From positions 1,488,001 through 1,552,000 of the forward strand of contig NZ_CP063373.1 in assembly GCF_015160855.1 (NCBI RefSeq): a stretch of 64,000 nt of DNA, in the 5' to 3' direction. The translations under genes and the position numbers were made by a program. Under the pieces are notes generated by a model that was not told the origin of the DNA, made no database searches, and was given only the letters and a program-made list of their open reading frames with translations. The stretch comes from Streptomyces ferrugineus (GTDB taxonomy: Bacteria; Actinomycetota; Actinomycetes; Streptomycetales; Streptomycetaceae). Shown here in pieces: positions 33,174 through 42,463 of this stretch (positions are counted from its first letter, which is position 1; each line of letters starts with the position of its first letter).

Positions 33174-34125
33174 TCGGCTCGGCTCCGGATCCGAACCGGG
33201 ACTCGCGCTGCCGTGGAATTCGCTCACCCGCGGAAGTCTGGCATCCGGCACTGACAACCGGGGAAGCGGCGCCGCCGGAGCCCACCGGGACGGGAGTGCG
33301 CGCGCCCGTCGTGACGGACCCGCCGGACGCCGTGGCGACGGTGGCGGCGCCCGCCGCGAACCGCGCCCGCAGCCGGTCCATGGTCCGCATGACGTACGGC
33401 GCCAGCAGGAACCCGACGCCCATCACGGCGGCGCCCGCGACCGCGTCGAGGAAGTAGTGGTTGGCGGTGCCCATCACCACGATCGTGGTGATCAGCGGGT
33501 AGGCGACCGCGGCCACCTTCGTCAGCCGCGTCCCGCCGTAGCGCCACAGCATCACCCCGCACCACAGCGCCCAGCCGACGTGCAGGCTGGGCATCGCGGC
33601 GTACTGGTTCGTCATGCCGCCCAGGCCCCGGGGAGCGCTCGCCTGGCCGCCCCACCAGCCGTACGAGCTGTACTGGGCCATCGTGTCGACGAAGCCGTGG
33701 CCCGCGGCGAGCAGCCGGGGCGGGCAGGTGGGCAGCAGGGTGAAGCCGATCAGGCCGATGAAGGTCGACGTCATCAGCCAGGTGCGGGCCGCGCGGTAGT
33801 GCACGGTGCGGGAGCGGAAGATCCACACCAGGAGGACGGGCGTGACCACGTAGTGCAGCGACGCGTACCAGAAGTCCGCCGGGACGCCCAGCCAGGGCTC
33901 GCGGGTGAAGAGGCGGTTGAGGGGGTGCTCCGCGTTGAGGTACAGGGCCTTCTCGATGTCCAGGATCGCCAGGCCGTGGTCGACGGCACCGGCGACATCG
34001 CCCCGGGCGAGCAGGCGGCCCGCCGAGTAGCAGGCGTAGACCAGCAGGATCAGCGGCAGCTCGGTCCACCAGCGCAGGCGGGTTCGCGGCGTCGCCTCCA
34101 CGCCAGCTGTTTCGGCGTGTGGCAT
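33124..34125 (-). CDS. PAP2-superfamily membrane phosphatase/transferase
   Basis: 333 aa from ATG 34125 with GGGGGAGG upstream. Several hydrophobic helices carry phosphatase motifs C2 (YAAMPSLHVGWALW) and C3 (GTANHYFLDAVAG). This is the layout of the inositolphosphotransferase/AUR1-like branch of PAP2 proteins, which act on lipid phosphates at the membrane. A low-complexity Ser/Gly/Ala tail of ~70 residues extends over the start region of the nuclease gene. Confidence 0.85.
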   Translation of the reverse strand: MPHAETAGVEATPRTRLRWWTELPLILLVYACYSAGRLLARGDVAGAVDHGLAILDIEKALYLNAEHPLNRLFTREPWLGVPADFWYASLHYVVTPVLLVWIFRSRTVHYRAARTWLMTSTFIGLIGFTLLPTCPPRLLAAGHGFVDTMAQYSSYGWWGGQASAPRGLGGMTNQYAAMPSLHVGWALWCGVMLWRYGGTRLTKVAAVAYPLITTIVVMGTANHYFLDAVAGAAVMGVGFLLAPYVMRTMDRLRARFAAGAATVATASGGSVTTGARTPVPVGSGGAASPVVSAGCQTSAGERIPRQRESRFGSGAEPSAAPQDAGDGAPASAR

Positions 34126-34313
34126 CCGATCGCCTCCCCCTTCTCGTCCTGGCGCCCGGTTGACCGGTCGGACCACTTTACGGTGTACGCGCGCGCCCTT
34201 TTCGGGCGCCCCGGCCCTCTAGACGCAGAGATCGCCCGCCGGGTTGCCCCCGAACAGCGTGCGGGATGATGGACGGGTCCCGCTTCTCGATTTCTCCCGG
34301 AAGGGCTCCCTTC

Positions 34314-34910
34314 ATGGCACCGCGCATCCTGCTGGCCCGGCACGGACAGACGGCGTGGTCGCTGTCCGGCAAGCACACCGGCAGGACCGACGTGCCCCTT
34401 CTGGAGGAGGGCCGCCGGGGCGCGAAGCTGCTCGGCGAGCGCCTGCACGGGGCGCCGTACGACGGGCTGGCCGACGTCGAGATACGCACCAGCCCGCTGT
34501 CACGCGCGCGTGAGACGTGCGAACTGGCCGGCTTCGCCGAGCGCGCGCGTACCTGGGACACGCTCATGGAGTGGGACTACGGCGCCTACGAGGGCATGAC
34601 CCCGGCGGACATCCAGTCCGCCCGCCCCGGCTGGCTCATCTGGCGCGACGGGGTGCCCGAGGGCGAGACCCTGGCCGAGGTGACGGCCCGGGCCGACCAG
34701 GTGGTGGCGTGGGCACGCGAGGCGGACCGGGATGTGCTGGTGTTCGCGCACGGGCACATCCTGCGGTCCATCGGCGCGCGCTGGCTGGGCCTGCCGCTGG
34801 ATTTCGCGGCGCGGATCAGGTTGAACCCGACGTCGCTGTCGGTGCTGGGCTGGGCTTATGGGGAGCCGGCGATCGAGAGCTGGAACGACCTGGGGCATCT
34901 GGACGGATAG
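34314..34910 (+). CDS. Histidine phosphatase (phosphoglycerate mutase-like)
   Basis: 198 aa from ATG 34314 with GGAAGGG upstream. The phosphohistidine motif [10 protein letters not shown] is at the N-terminus, the second Arg lies in [13 protein letters not shown], the Glu in [10 protein letters not shown] and the C-terminal His in [13 protein letters not shown]. The family dephosphorylates sugar phosphates and other small molecules. The substrate is unknown and the gene stands alone. Confidence 0.9.
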   Translation: MAPRILLARHGQTAWSLSGKHTGRTDVPLLEEGRRGAKLLGERLHGAPYDGLADVEIRTSPLSRARETCELAGFAERARTWDTLMEWDYGAYEGMTPADIQSARPGWLIWRDGVPEGETLAEVTARADQVVAWAREADRDVLVFAHGHILRSIGARWLGLPLDFAARIRLNPTSLSVLGWAYGEPAIESWNDLGHLDG

Positions 34911-34925
34911 CCCGCCCCCCGGGGC

Positions 34926-36395
34926 TCACACCGTCCGCGGCACCGAAGCATGCCGTTCCAGGAACGCCGACACCCCGCTCGCCCGCCGGTGCGGCAGCAG
35001 CACCCGCGCGGTTCCCGCCAGCATCGTCTGCACCCGTGACGACTGCACCTGGTCCAGCAGGTCCAGCACCTGCATCCCGGCCGCGGCGGCCTCGTCGGGA
35101 CGGCCCCCGCGGGCCAGGTCGTCCGCCAGTTCCGCCGTGTAGAGGGCGATGTTGCGCGTGAAGTGCGGGTCCTGGAGCTGCGCCGCGCGCGCGGCGTGCC
35201 GTGCCGCGCGCGGCCAGTTGCCGAGTATCGACCAGCACTGCGCCTCGAGGGCCTCCAGCTCTGCCTCGCCGTAGAAGCTCATCCACTCGGGGTCGGCGTC
35301 CGAGTGGCCGCGCCCGAACAGGGCCTGTGCCCGGACGAGGGCCTGCTCGCAGCCGGTGCGGTCGGCGAGCCCCGCCCATCCGCCGGCCTCGCGCAGCGTC
35401 AGCAGCGACATCAGGCGGGAGGAGCCCAGGGCGCGCGCGACGCGTTGCGCGGCCTGCGCCGCCCGGACCGCCTCGCGGGGCCGGCCCGCGTCCCGCGCGA
35501 GGAAGGACGTGTTGCAGAAGGCGTGCGCCTCCAGGGCGGGATCCCCGGCCATCCGTGCCGTGGCCAACGCCTCCGCGTAGTGCGAGCGGGCGTCGTCGAA
35601 CCGCCCCGAGTCGTGCGCCAGCCACCCCACCGAGATGGCCAGTTCACCCGCGCCCGCGTGCAGCCGCTCGCCGGTCGCCTGCCGGGTCGTACCGGCGTCG
35701 AGCAGTGCGTAGGCGGCGCGCAGCGGCGCGGCGGCGCGGCGGTAGAGGCCGTCGGCGCCGTGCCGGTCGTCGAGCAGCCGGATGCGGCGTACGGCTTCCT
35801 CGAGTGCGTCCGCCTCGCGTCCCCCGACGCGTCGGACGGGACGTTCCGCAGCCGCGGCGTCGAAGGCGAGGCCCAGGGGGCCCAACGAGGCGGCGGCCAC
35901 TGTGGCGCCCCCGCCGGTCATGAATGCGCGACGTAGCACGTCGCTCTCCTCGTGGTTCTCGTGGTTCTGCTCTGTGCCGTACGGGTCGTACGGGTCCTGC
36001 GGGTTCAGCGGGTCATACGGTTCCTGGGCCCCGGGCGTCTCACTTGTGGTGCACGCCGGGCTCGTGGTGCGTACCGGGGGCGCGTCCTCCTCGCTGTGCG
36101 CCCGGCGTCCGCGTACGGACGAGCGGGGCGCGAAGCCGAGGTCGGTGAGGGTGCGGCCGGGGAACATGTGCAGGAACACCCGTTCGTACGCGTAGTTGGG
36201 GCAGCGGATCTCGCCGGCCTCGACCCGTCCGACGTAACGCGCGTCACAGCTCACCCGCTCACCGATCTCGCGAGCGGCCCGTCGTACCACCGCGGCGAAC
36301 TCGGCCGGCGAGCGCTGTCCGCGCAGTTGCCGGAACGCGAGGTTCGGCCGCGGTGGCCTGGGGGGCTGGGACGAGGTCAGCTCTGACGACGTCAT
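34926..36395 (-). CDS. Regulatory protein with N-terminal HTH-like and C-terminal TPR-like domains
   Basis: 489 aa from ATG 36395 (GAGAGG upstream). Residues ~15-75 look like an XRE-type region (FRQLRGQRSPAEFAAVVRRA, then RYVGRVEAGEI and YERVFLHMFPG). An acidic linker with PYDP repeats leads to MTGGGATVAAASLGPLGLA, which resembles an internal hydrophobic or Tat-like stretch often seen in this Streptomyces family, and then a TPR-like array to the end. A role in signalling or transcription is inferred. It is divergent from the gene at 36687. Confidence 0.75.
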   Translation of the reverse strand: MTSSELTSSQPPRPPRPNLAFRQLRGQRSPAEFAAVVRRAAREIGERVSCDARYVGRVEAGEIRCPNYAYERVFLHMFPGRTLTDLGFAPRSSVRGRRAHSEEDAPPVRTTSPACTTSETPGAQEPYDPLNPQDPYDPYGTEQNHENHEESDVLRRAFMTGGGATVAAASLGPLGLAFDAAAAERPVRRVGGREADALEEAVRRIRLLDDRHGADGLYRRAAAPLRAAYALLDAGTTRQATGERLHAGAGELAISVGWLAHDSGRFDDARSHYAEALATARMAGDPALEAHAFCNTSFLARDAGRPREAVRAAQAAQRVARALGSSRLMSLLTLREAGGWAGLADRTGCEQALVRAQALFGRGHSDADPEWMSFYGEAELEALEAQCWSILGNWPRAARHAARAAQLQDPHFTRNIALYTAELADDLARGGRPDEAAAAGMQVLDLLDQVQSSRVQTMLAGTARVLLPHRRASGVSAFLERHASVPRTV

Positions 36396-36686
36396 GGCCG
36401 GGTCCTCTCGTGCGAACCGTCGAACCATGCCGGAACGGGGGCGAGTTGACCGAATGTCCGTACCTGGTGCCCGTACCGAATATCCGTGTGGTGCCCTTGC
36501 GTCCGGCGGGCAAGAACGTACCTGCTGTATCGGACCCGCCACGCAGGGTTTGGCTACAAACCGGATATCTCATACGTGATCTGCCATGAACTGCCATCCT
36601 TTGCGGCGCACTTCCGCCGTAGCCGTTGACGTCGTGCCGCGTTGAACTCTTCGGACTGCAAAAGGGGTTCCGTGGTGGAGGTCGGG

Positions 36687-37136
36687 ATGGAGACCAGCCA
36701 GAGCATCGTTCCTCGTACGCCGTCGACCACGGCGGGGCACGCGCCGACCGCAGAGTGCAGCCGGCCGCCGGGCCGGTGCTGCGACCCGGAGACGGGGTGC
36801 GACGTGGTCACCGTGCCGACGCGACAGGGCCTGGAGGCGGTCGACATCCTGCGGCGCGGGGCCGGCGAGGCGGTGGGACCCGTCCTGCATGACGACGGCT
36901 GCGACACCCTCGGCTTCGTGGTCCCGCCGGGCACCGCGGCCGCCTGGGACGTGCCCGGCAGCACCTGCACGGAGACCGACGGCCGCGGCCTGAACCTGAA
37001 CCCCGAGCCCCCGGTCGAGGGCTCGGACTGGCTGCTGCCGCCCGGCGAGGCGGAGCTGGCGACCGATCCCGCGGTGCTGCGGGCGGCGCTGGGCGAGGCG
37101 GCGCGGCTCATCGAAGCGGCCGACAACTGCCGGTGA
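36687..37136 (+). CDS. Cysteine-containing hypothetical protein
   Basis: 149 aa from ATG 36687 (GGAGGT ~6 nt upstream). Its N-terminal third has a compact cysteine group (CSRPPGRCCDPETGCDV), followed by TRQGLEAVDILRRGAG, TLGFVVPPGTAAAWDVPGS and a helical C-terminus. This resembles conserved streptomycete proteins of unknown function. Metal binding is possible. The ~290-bp upstream gap, shared with the divergent HTH/TPR gene, contains only promoter-like sequence. Confidence 0.65.
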   Translation: METSQSIVPRTPSTTAGHAPTAECSRPPGRCCDPETGCDVVTVPTRQGLEAVDILRRGAGEAVGPVLHDDGCDTLGFVVPPGTAAAWDVPGSTCTETDGRGLNLNPEPPVEGSDWLLPPGEAELATDPAVLRAALGEAARLIEAADNCR

Positions 37137-37182
37137 CACGGCCGACCGGGCGGCACGGGCGCCCGCTTGCGACAATGACCCC

Positions 37183-38052
37183 ATGGGAAGGTCCAGGAAC
37201 ACCCGGCGCCGGGCGGCAGCGGCCGAAGCCGTCGTCGAACGCGTCGACGGCGGGCTCGCCGAGCTGATACCCGACCGGGACCGCGCCCGGGCCTGGACGC
37301 TCCTCGTCGACGGGGCCCCGCAGTCGCACGTCGACCTGGACGACCCGGCGTACCTGTCCTTCGAGTACCAGCGGCGCCTGGGTCATGTCATCGACCTCGC
37401 CGCCCCGCCCGGCGGACCCGTCCGGGCGGTCCACCTCGGCGGCGGCGCCCTCACCCTCGCCCGCTACGTCGCCGCCACCCGGCCCCGCTCCACCCAGCAG
37501 GTCGTCGAGCGCGACGCCGCCCTCGTCCAACTGGTCCGGAGGGAACTGCCGTTGGATCCGGGCGCGCGGATCCGGGTGCGCTCGACCGACGCCCGGGACG
37601 GGCTCGCCAAGGTGCCCGACGAGTGGGCCGACCTCGTCATCGCCGACGTCTTCAGCGGGACCCGCACCCCCGCCCATCTGACCTCGACGGAGTTCCTCGA
37701 CGACGTACGCCGGGCCCTGGCACCCGGCGGTGTGTACGCCGCCAACCTCGCCGACGGCCCGCCGCTCGCGCATCTGCGCGGCCAGATCGCCACCGCCGCC
37801 CACCGGTTCGCGGAACTCGCCCTGGTAGCCGACCCGGCCGTACTGCGCGGCAAGCGCTTCGGCAACGCCGTGCTCGTCGCCTCCGACCGACCGCTGCCGA
37901 TCGCCGAACTGACCCGCAGCGCCGCCTCCGACCCGCACCCCGCCCGGGTCGAGCACGGCAAGGCGCTCACCGACTTCACCGGTGGGGCCCTTCCCGTGAC
38001 CGACCTCGCGGCGGTGGCCTCCCCGGCGCCGCCACCGTCCGTGTTCCGGTGA
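37183..38052 (+). CDS. Spermidine synthase-like methyltransferase-fold protein
   Basis: 289 aa. Its Rossmann core carries RAVHLGGGALTLARYVAATR (motif I), STQQVVERDAALVQLVRREL, then ADLVIADVFSGTRTPAHLTS. These match the polyamine-synthase-like family that uses decarboxylated SAM. The catalytic aspartates of genuine spermidine synthase are only partly evident, so another SAM-dependent reaction is possible. It begins 47 bp after the preceding gene. Confidence 0.78.
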   Translation: MGRSRNTRRRAAAAEAVVERVDGGLAELIPDRDRARAWTLLVDGAPQSHVDLDDPAYLSFEYQRRLGHVIDLAAPPGGPVRAVHLGGGALTLARYVAATRPRSTQQVVERDAALVQLVRRELPLDPGARIRVRSTDARDGLAKVPDEWADLVIADVFSGTRTPAHLTSTEFLDDVRRALAPGGVYAANLADGPPLAHLRGQIATAAHRFAELALVADPAVLRGKRFGNAVLVASDRPLPIAELTRSAASDPHPARVEHGKALTDFTGGALPVTDLAAVASPAPPPSVFR

Positions 38053-38071
38053 CGGTGCCGGTGCCGGCGAC

Positions 38072-38593
38072 TCAGTAGCTCCCGATCTCCACCCTCGGCG
38101 GCCCGTCGTGCCACGTGCAGAACACCGACACCCGGTCCGCGCCCGAGCCGAACTCCACCCGGATCCACGTCTCCGTCTTCCACACCTGCATCGACCAGCC
38201 CGCGCCGGGAGTGGCCGAGACGAGGGCCGCGGAGGCGGTGCCGATGTCGAAGACCACCCGGCCGCCCCTGGTGTCGTAGCTCTTGACCTGGCCGGACGTG
38301 GTGGGGGAGGGGCTCGGGGTGTTCGCCGGCGGTTTCGAGGGGGCCGGGGTGCGGGGCGTCCCGGTCGGCTTCGGCGAGGGGCTCTTCGACGGCGTCGGCC
38401 GCCGGGGGGACCGCGTCGACGACGCCAGCGGCTTCGACCCCTGCGCCGTCGCGTCGGCCGCCGTGATGGGCAGGGCGCGCGGGCGGTCGTACACCGTGCC
38501 CGCCATCACCGTGTGGACACCCCACCACGACAGCGTGACCGCCGCGCCCGTGGCGAGCGACCAAGCCAGTAGGTGTACGAGTCCTCTGCGCAT
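38072..38593 (-). CDS. Membrane-anchored protein with Ser/Pro/Thr linker
   Basis: 173 aa. One N-terminal hydrophobic helix (LLAWSLATGAAVTLSWWGVH) is followed by a long Pro/Ser/Thr-rich spacer and a compact extracellular domain at ~105-173 (VVFDIGTASAALVSATPGAG; TETWIRVEFGSGADRVSVFC). The function is unknown. Its 5' end is divergent from the response regulator, so it could be a cell-surface input to that two-component system; this is a guess from position. Confidence 0.65.
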   Translation of the reverse strand: MRRGLVHLLAWSLATGAAVTLSWWGVHTVMAGTVYDRPRALPITAADATAQGSKPLASSTRSPRRPTPSKSPSPKPTGTPRTPAPSKPPANTPSPSPTTSGQVKSYDTRGGRVVFDIGTASAALVSATPGAGWSMQVWKTETWIRVEFGSGADRVSVFCTWHDGPPRVEIGSY

Positions 38594-38691
38594 CGCGGGC
38601 CATACTGCCTCACGGGTCTCATGGGCCGCACACGGTCCGAGTTATCCACAGGCCCCGGATGTCGTCCCTCGCATGGCGTACGGTGCGGCGC

Positions 38692-39396
38692 ATGGCAAGT
38701 GTGCTCGTGGTCGAGGACGACCCGTTCGTTCGCTCGGCGCTCATCCGGCACCTGACCGACGCGGCGCACACCGTGCGCAGTGTCGGGACGGCGCTGGAGG
38801 CGCTGCGCGAGGTCGCCCATTTCCGTTTCGACGTGGTCGTCCTGGACCTCGGTCTGCCCGACCTGGACGGCTCCGAGGCCCTGAAGATGCTGCGCGGGAT
38901 CACCGACGTGCCGGTGATCATCGCCACCGCGCGGGACGACGAGACGGAGATCGTCCGGCTGCTGAACGCGGGGGCGGACGACTACCTCACCAAGCCCTTC
39001 TCGGTCGAGCATCTCTCGGCCCGCATGGCGGCCGTCCTGCGGCGTTCCCGGGGCGCCGCGGGCGAGCTGCCGCCGGAGACCGTGCTGCGCGTCGGCGGCC
39101 TCACCGTCGACCCGCTGCGCCGCCAGGCCGAGCTGGACGGTCTCCGACTCGACCTCACCCGCCGCGAGTTCGACCTGCTGGCCTTCCTGGCCGCCCGGCC
39201 CGGAGTGGTCGTACCCCGCAAGGAGCTGCTCGCCGAGGTGTGGCAGCAGTCGTACGGCGACGACCAGACGATCGACGTCCATCTGTCGTGGCTCAGGCGC
39301 AAGCTCGGGGAGACGGCCGCGCGACCGCGTTATCTGCACACGCTGCGCGGCGTCGGAGTGAAGCTGGAACCACCCGGTGGGGAGCCGCCGCGATGA
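38692..39396 (+). CDS. OmpR-family response regulator
   Basis: 234 aa. The receiver domain has the acidic pair VVEDDP, phosphoacceptor Asp52 in VVLDLGLP and Lys in YLTKPFS. The C-terminal OmpR/PhoB winged helix covers ~130-230 (LTRREFDLLAFLAARPGVVV; DDQTIDVHLSWLRRKL; YLHTLRGVGVKL). The stop overlaps the histidine kinase start as ATGA, so the pair is co-translated. Confidence 0.93.
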   Translation: MASVLVVEDDPFVRSALIRHLTDAAHTVRSVGTALEALREVAHFRFDVVVLDLGLPDLDGSEALKMLRGITDVPVIIATARDDETEIVRLLNAGADDYLTKPFSVEHLSARMAAVLRRSRGAAGELPPETVLRVGGLTVDPLRRQAELDGLRLDLTRREFDLLAFLAARPGVVVPRKELLAEVWQQSYGDDQTIDVHLSWLRRKLGETAARPRYLHTLRGVGVKLEPPGGEPPR

Positions 39397-40796
39397 GGTG
39401 GGCCCTGGTCAAGGTCAGCCTGGCGGTCACCGCCATGGTCGTGGTCGCCTTCGCCGTGCCGCTCGGACTCGTCATCCGGGAGATGGCCCGCGACCGCGCC
39501 TTCTCCAACGCCGAGCGGGAGGCCGCGGCCGTCGCCCCGGCGCTGTCCATCACCACCGACCGGGACCAGCTCGAGCGGGTCGTCGCCGCGGCCGGTTCGG
39601 ACGCGGGCATGGCCCTGCACATACCGGCCTCCGGTGACGCGGCCGCCGTCGACCTCGGCCGGCAGCGCGCCGCCGACGGCGACATCGCGACGGTACGACG
39701 GCTGGGGCGGGCCTCGACCACGGAGGTCCCCGGCGGCTCCACGCTCCTGCAACCGGTCGCGCTGAGCTCCGGCGAGATAGCCGTCGTCGAGGTGTACGTC
39801 CCCGAGGCCGAGGTCACCAACGGCCTCGCCACGGCCTGGGCGGTGCTCGCCGGGGTCGGCCTGGCGCTGATCGTAGGGTCGGTCGCGGTCGCCGACCGGC
39901 TGGGCGTACGCATGGTGCGGCCCGCGCAGCGCCTGGCCGAGGGCGCGCACGAGCTGGGGGAGGGCAAGCTGGGCGCCCGGGTGCCCGAGGAGGGGCCGAA
40001 CGAACTGCGGCTGGCCGCGGTCGCGTTCAACTCCATGGCCGACCAGGTGGTGCAACTCCTCGCCAACGAGCGGGAGCTGGCGGCCGACCTGTCCCACCGC
40101 CTGCGCACCCCGCTGACCGTGCTGCGGCTGAACGCGGCCTCGCTCGGGGACGGTCCGGCCGCCGAGCAGACCCGGGCCGCCGTGGCCCAGTTGGAGCGCG
40201 AGGTCGACACCATCATCCGTACGGCCCGGGACGCCAAGCCGCAGACGGTGGCGGCCGGTCCGGGCGCCGGGTGCGACGCGGCCGAGGTGGTGCGCGAGCG
40301 GATGGCCTTCTGGTCGGCGCTGGCGGAGGACGAGGGCCGCAAGGTGCGGGTGGCCGGCGTGGACCGGCCGGTGCGCATACCCGTGGCCCGGGCGGATCTG
40401 GCGGCCGCGCTGGACGCCCTGCTCGGCAACGTCTTCCGGCACACCCCCGAGGGCACGGCCTTCGCGGTCGACGTGCACAACGGTGAGGACGCGGTGATCG
40501 TGCTCGTGTCCGACGCGGGGCCCGGCATAGCCGACCCCGAGGCGGCCATGGCGCGCGGGCGGGGCTCGGGCAGCGCCGGGTCGACCGGGCTGGGCCTTGA
40601 CATCGTGCGGCGGCTCGCGGAGTCGACGGGCGGGGACGTGCGGATCGGGTCGTCGGTGCTGGGCGGCACCGAGGTGCGGATCTGGATCCAGCTCGACGGG
40701 CGGGAGCCGGTGCGCAGGGGGCACCGGGGGTCGGTGCGGCGCCGCCGTCCCGGCAGATTGGTCTCGACCTTTAACCGCCCCCGATCCCTTCCTTAA
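39393..40796 (+). CDS. Two-component sensor histidine kinase
   Basis: 467 aa. TM1 (~5-26) and TM2 (~150-170) flank an extracellular sensor of ~120 residues, followed by HAMP (RMVRPAQRLAEGAHELGEG), phosphoacceptor His235 in DLSHRLRTPLT and a HATPase with VSDAGPGIAD and GLGLDIVRRLAESTGG. It signals to the coupled OmpR-type regulator. The chitinase gene 120 bp downstream, on the same strand, makes carbohydrate or cell-wall sensing a candidate input, but nothing in the sensor domain shows this. Confidence 0.92.
   Translation: MRWALVKVSLAVTAMVVVAFAVPLGLVIREMARDRAFSNAEREAAAVAPALSITTDRDQLERVVAAAGSDAGMALHIPASGDAAAVDLGRQRAADGDIATVRRLGRASTTEVPGGSTLLQPVALSSGEIAVVEVYVPEAEVTNGLATAWAVLAGVGLALIVGSVAVADRLGVRMVRPAQRLAEGAHELGEGKLGARVPEEGPNELRLAAVAFNSMADQVVQLLANERELAADLSHRLRTPLTVLRLNAASLGDGPAAEQTRAAVAQLEREVDTIIRTARDAKPQTVAAGPGAGCDAAEVVRERMAFWSALAEDEGRKVRVAGVDRPVRIPVARADLAAALDALLGNVFRHTPEGTAFAVDVHNGEDAVIVLVSDAGPGIADPEAAMARGRGSGSAGSTGLGLDIVRRLAESTGGDVRIGSSVLGGTEVRIWIQLDGREPVRRGHRGSVRRRRPGRLVSTFNRPRSLP
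40757..40772. promoter_or_regulatory. Weak DasR-like site upstream of the chitinase gene
   Basis: ATTGGTCTCGACCTTT keeps 10 of 12 core positions of TGGTCTAGACCA. It lies in the last codons of the kinase gene, ~145 bp before the chitinase start. The substrate class of the downstream gene makes it plausible; the distance and the mismatch in the centre make it uncertain. Confidence 0.4.
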
Positions 40797-40916
40797 GCGC
40801 ACCCTAAGGTCCCCGACCACCGCCCGGATCAGGCGCTTTGCCCGATTCGAGATCGCTAGCGTGCTGCCGCACCCCACCCCCGGGAAATCCCCGCGAAGAG
40901 CGAAGGCAGGCACGCG

Positions 40917-42344
40917 ATGAGTACGCACCGGCGCAGGGTCAGCGGCAGGACCAAGGCGATCGGCGGTCTCGTCGCCGCGGCCGCGGTCGGCGGTGGCGCG
41001 ATCGTCTTCACCGGTACCGCGCAGGCGGCCGGAGTCGACGCGGCGTACACCAGGACCAGTGACTGGTCGACGGGTTACACCGCGCAGTACGTCGTCACGA
41101 ACAACAGCGGCCAGGCGAAGAGGGACTGGACACTTCAGTTCGACCTGCCGTCGGGATCGAAGCTGAGCTCGCTGTGGAACGCCGAGTCGAGCGTGAGCGG
41201 CCGGCATGTCACCGTGACACCGCCGAAGTGGGACTCGGACGGGCTGGCCGCCGGCGAGTCGGTGACGGTCGGCTTCGTGGTCAACGGCACGGCCGCTCCG
41301 ACGGGCTGTCTCATCGACGACGCGAAGTGCGGCGCGGACGACACCGCGACACCGGAGCCGAGCGGCCGCCCGACCCGGTCACCGAAGCCGACCCCGACTC
41401 CCTCCGCGACCACCGAGCCCACGCAGAGCCCCGGCACCGGGACGGAGGCGAGCGCCGGATTCGCCCCGTACATCGACACCTCCCTCCACCCCGCCTTCGA
41501 CATGGCGGCGAGCGCCGAGGCGACCGGCGTGAAGAACTACAACCTCGCCTTCATCACCGACGGCGGCGGCTGCACCCCGAAATGGGGCGGTGTCACCGAC
41601 CTCGGCGGCGACGCGGTGGCCGCCCAGATCGGCGACCTGCGCGCCAAGGGCGGCGACGTCCGTGTCTCCTTCGGCGGCGCGGCCGGCAGCGAGCTGGCGA
41701 CCACCTGCTCCTCGGCCGACGCGCTGGCGGCGGCGTACGGCAAGGTCGTGGACGCGTACAAGCTGACCAAGGTCGACTTCGACGTCGAGGGCGGCGCGCT
41801 GCCGGACACCGCGGCCAACACCCGCCGCGCCCGGGCGATAGCCGAGCTCCAGGAGCGGCACCCGAACCTGGACGTCTCCTTCACCCTCCCCGTCATGCCG
41901 GAGGGCCTGACCCAACCGGGCGTCGACCTGCTGTCCGACGCCAAGCGGAACGGCGTGAAGATCGACACCGTCAACATCATGGCCATGGACTACGGCCCCG
42001 CGTACAGCGACGACATGGGCACCTACGCCGAACAGGCGGCCACCGCCACCCAGGCCCAGGTCAAGAGCGTCCTCGGTCTCTCCGACAGCGCGGCCTGGAA
42101 GACGGTCGCGGTCACCCCGATGATCGGCGTCAACGACGTCACCACGGAGGTCTTCAAGGTCGACGACGCCACCCAGCTGGTGGACTTCGCCAGGTCCAAG
42201 GGCCTCGGCTGGCTGTCGATGTGGTCGGCGACCCGCGACAAGCAGTGCGCGGGCGGCGAGAAGCCGGCGGCGGACGCGACGTGCAGCTCGATCCTCCAGG
42301 AGAAGTTCGCCTTCTCCAAGGCGTTCGCGGCCTACGGCAAGTAG
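40917..42344 (+). CDS. Secreted GH18 chitinase with N-terminal CBM2
   Basis: 475 aa. A signal peptide (~1-37, ending TAQA|AGVD) is followed by a CBM2-like domain (~38-135; SDWSTGYTAQYVVTNNSGQA, SVTVGFVVNG), a Pro/Thr linker and a GH18 barrel (~180-475). The catalytic DxDxE appears as VDFDVEGG with Asp287, Asp289 and Glu291; FITDGGGCTPKWGG and NIMAMDYGP also fit the family. It hydrolyses chitin outside the cell by substrate-assisted catalysis. A promoter-like stretch and a weak DasR-type site precede it. Confidence 0.93.
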   Translation: MSTHRRRVSGRTKAIGGLVAAAAVGGGAIVFTGTAQAAGVDAAYTRTSDWSTGYTAQYVVTNNSGQAKRDWTLQFDLPSGSKLSSLWNAESSVSGRHVTVTPPKWDSDGLAAGESVTVGFVVNGTAAPTGCLIDDAKCGADDTATPEPSGRPTRSPKPTPTPSATTEPTQSPGTGTEASAGFAPYIDTSLHPAFDMAASAEATGVKNYNLAFITDGGGCTPKWGGVTDLGGDAVAAQIGDLRAKGGDVRVSFGGAAGSELATTCSSADALAAAYGKVVDAYKLTKVDFDVEGGALPDTAANTRRARAIAELQERHPNLDVSFTLPVMPEGLTQPGVDLLSDAKRNGVKIDTVNIMAMDYGPAYSDDMGTYAEQAATATQAQVKSVLGLSDSAAWKTVAVTPMIGVNDVTTEVFKVDDATQLVDFARSKGLGWLSMWSATRDKQCAGGEKPAADATCSSILQEKFAFSKAFAAYGK

Positions 42345-42401
42345 CGCCGAGCCGCGTCCCGGCCGGCCCTCCCCCCCATCCGGCCGGGGCGCGGTGACCG
42401 C

Positions 42402-42436
42402 GGGGCGCGGCACGTCCCCCAGACGCGCCGCGCCCC
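42402..42436. terminator. Bidirectional hairpin between chitinase and bglC
   Basis: GGGGCGCGGC and GCCGCGCCCC pair perfectly around a 15-nt loop, between the convergent chitinase and beta-glucosidase genes. Confidence 0.75.
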
Positions 42437-42463
42437 GTCCCCCGGCCCGATTCCCCCGGGTCT

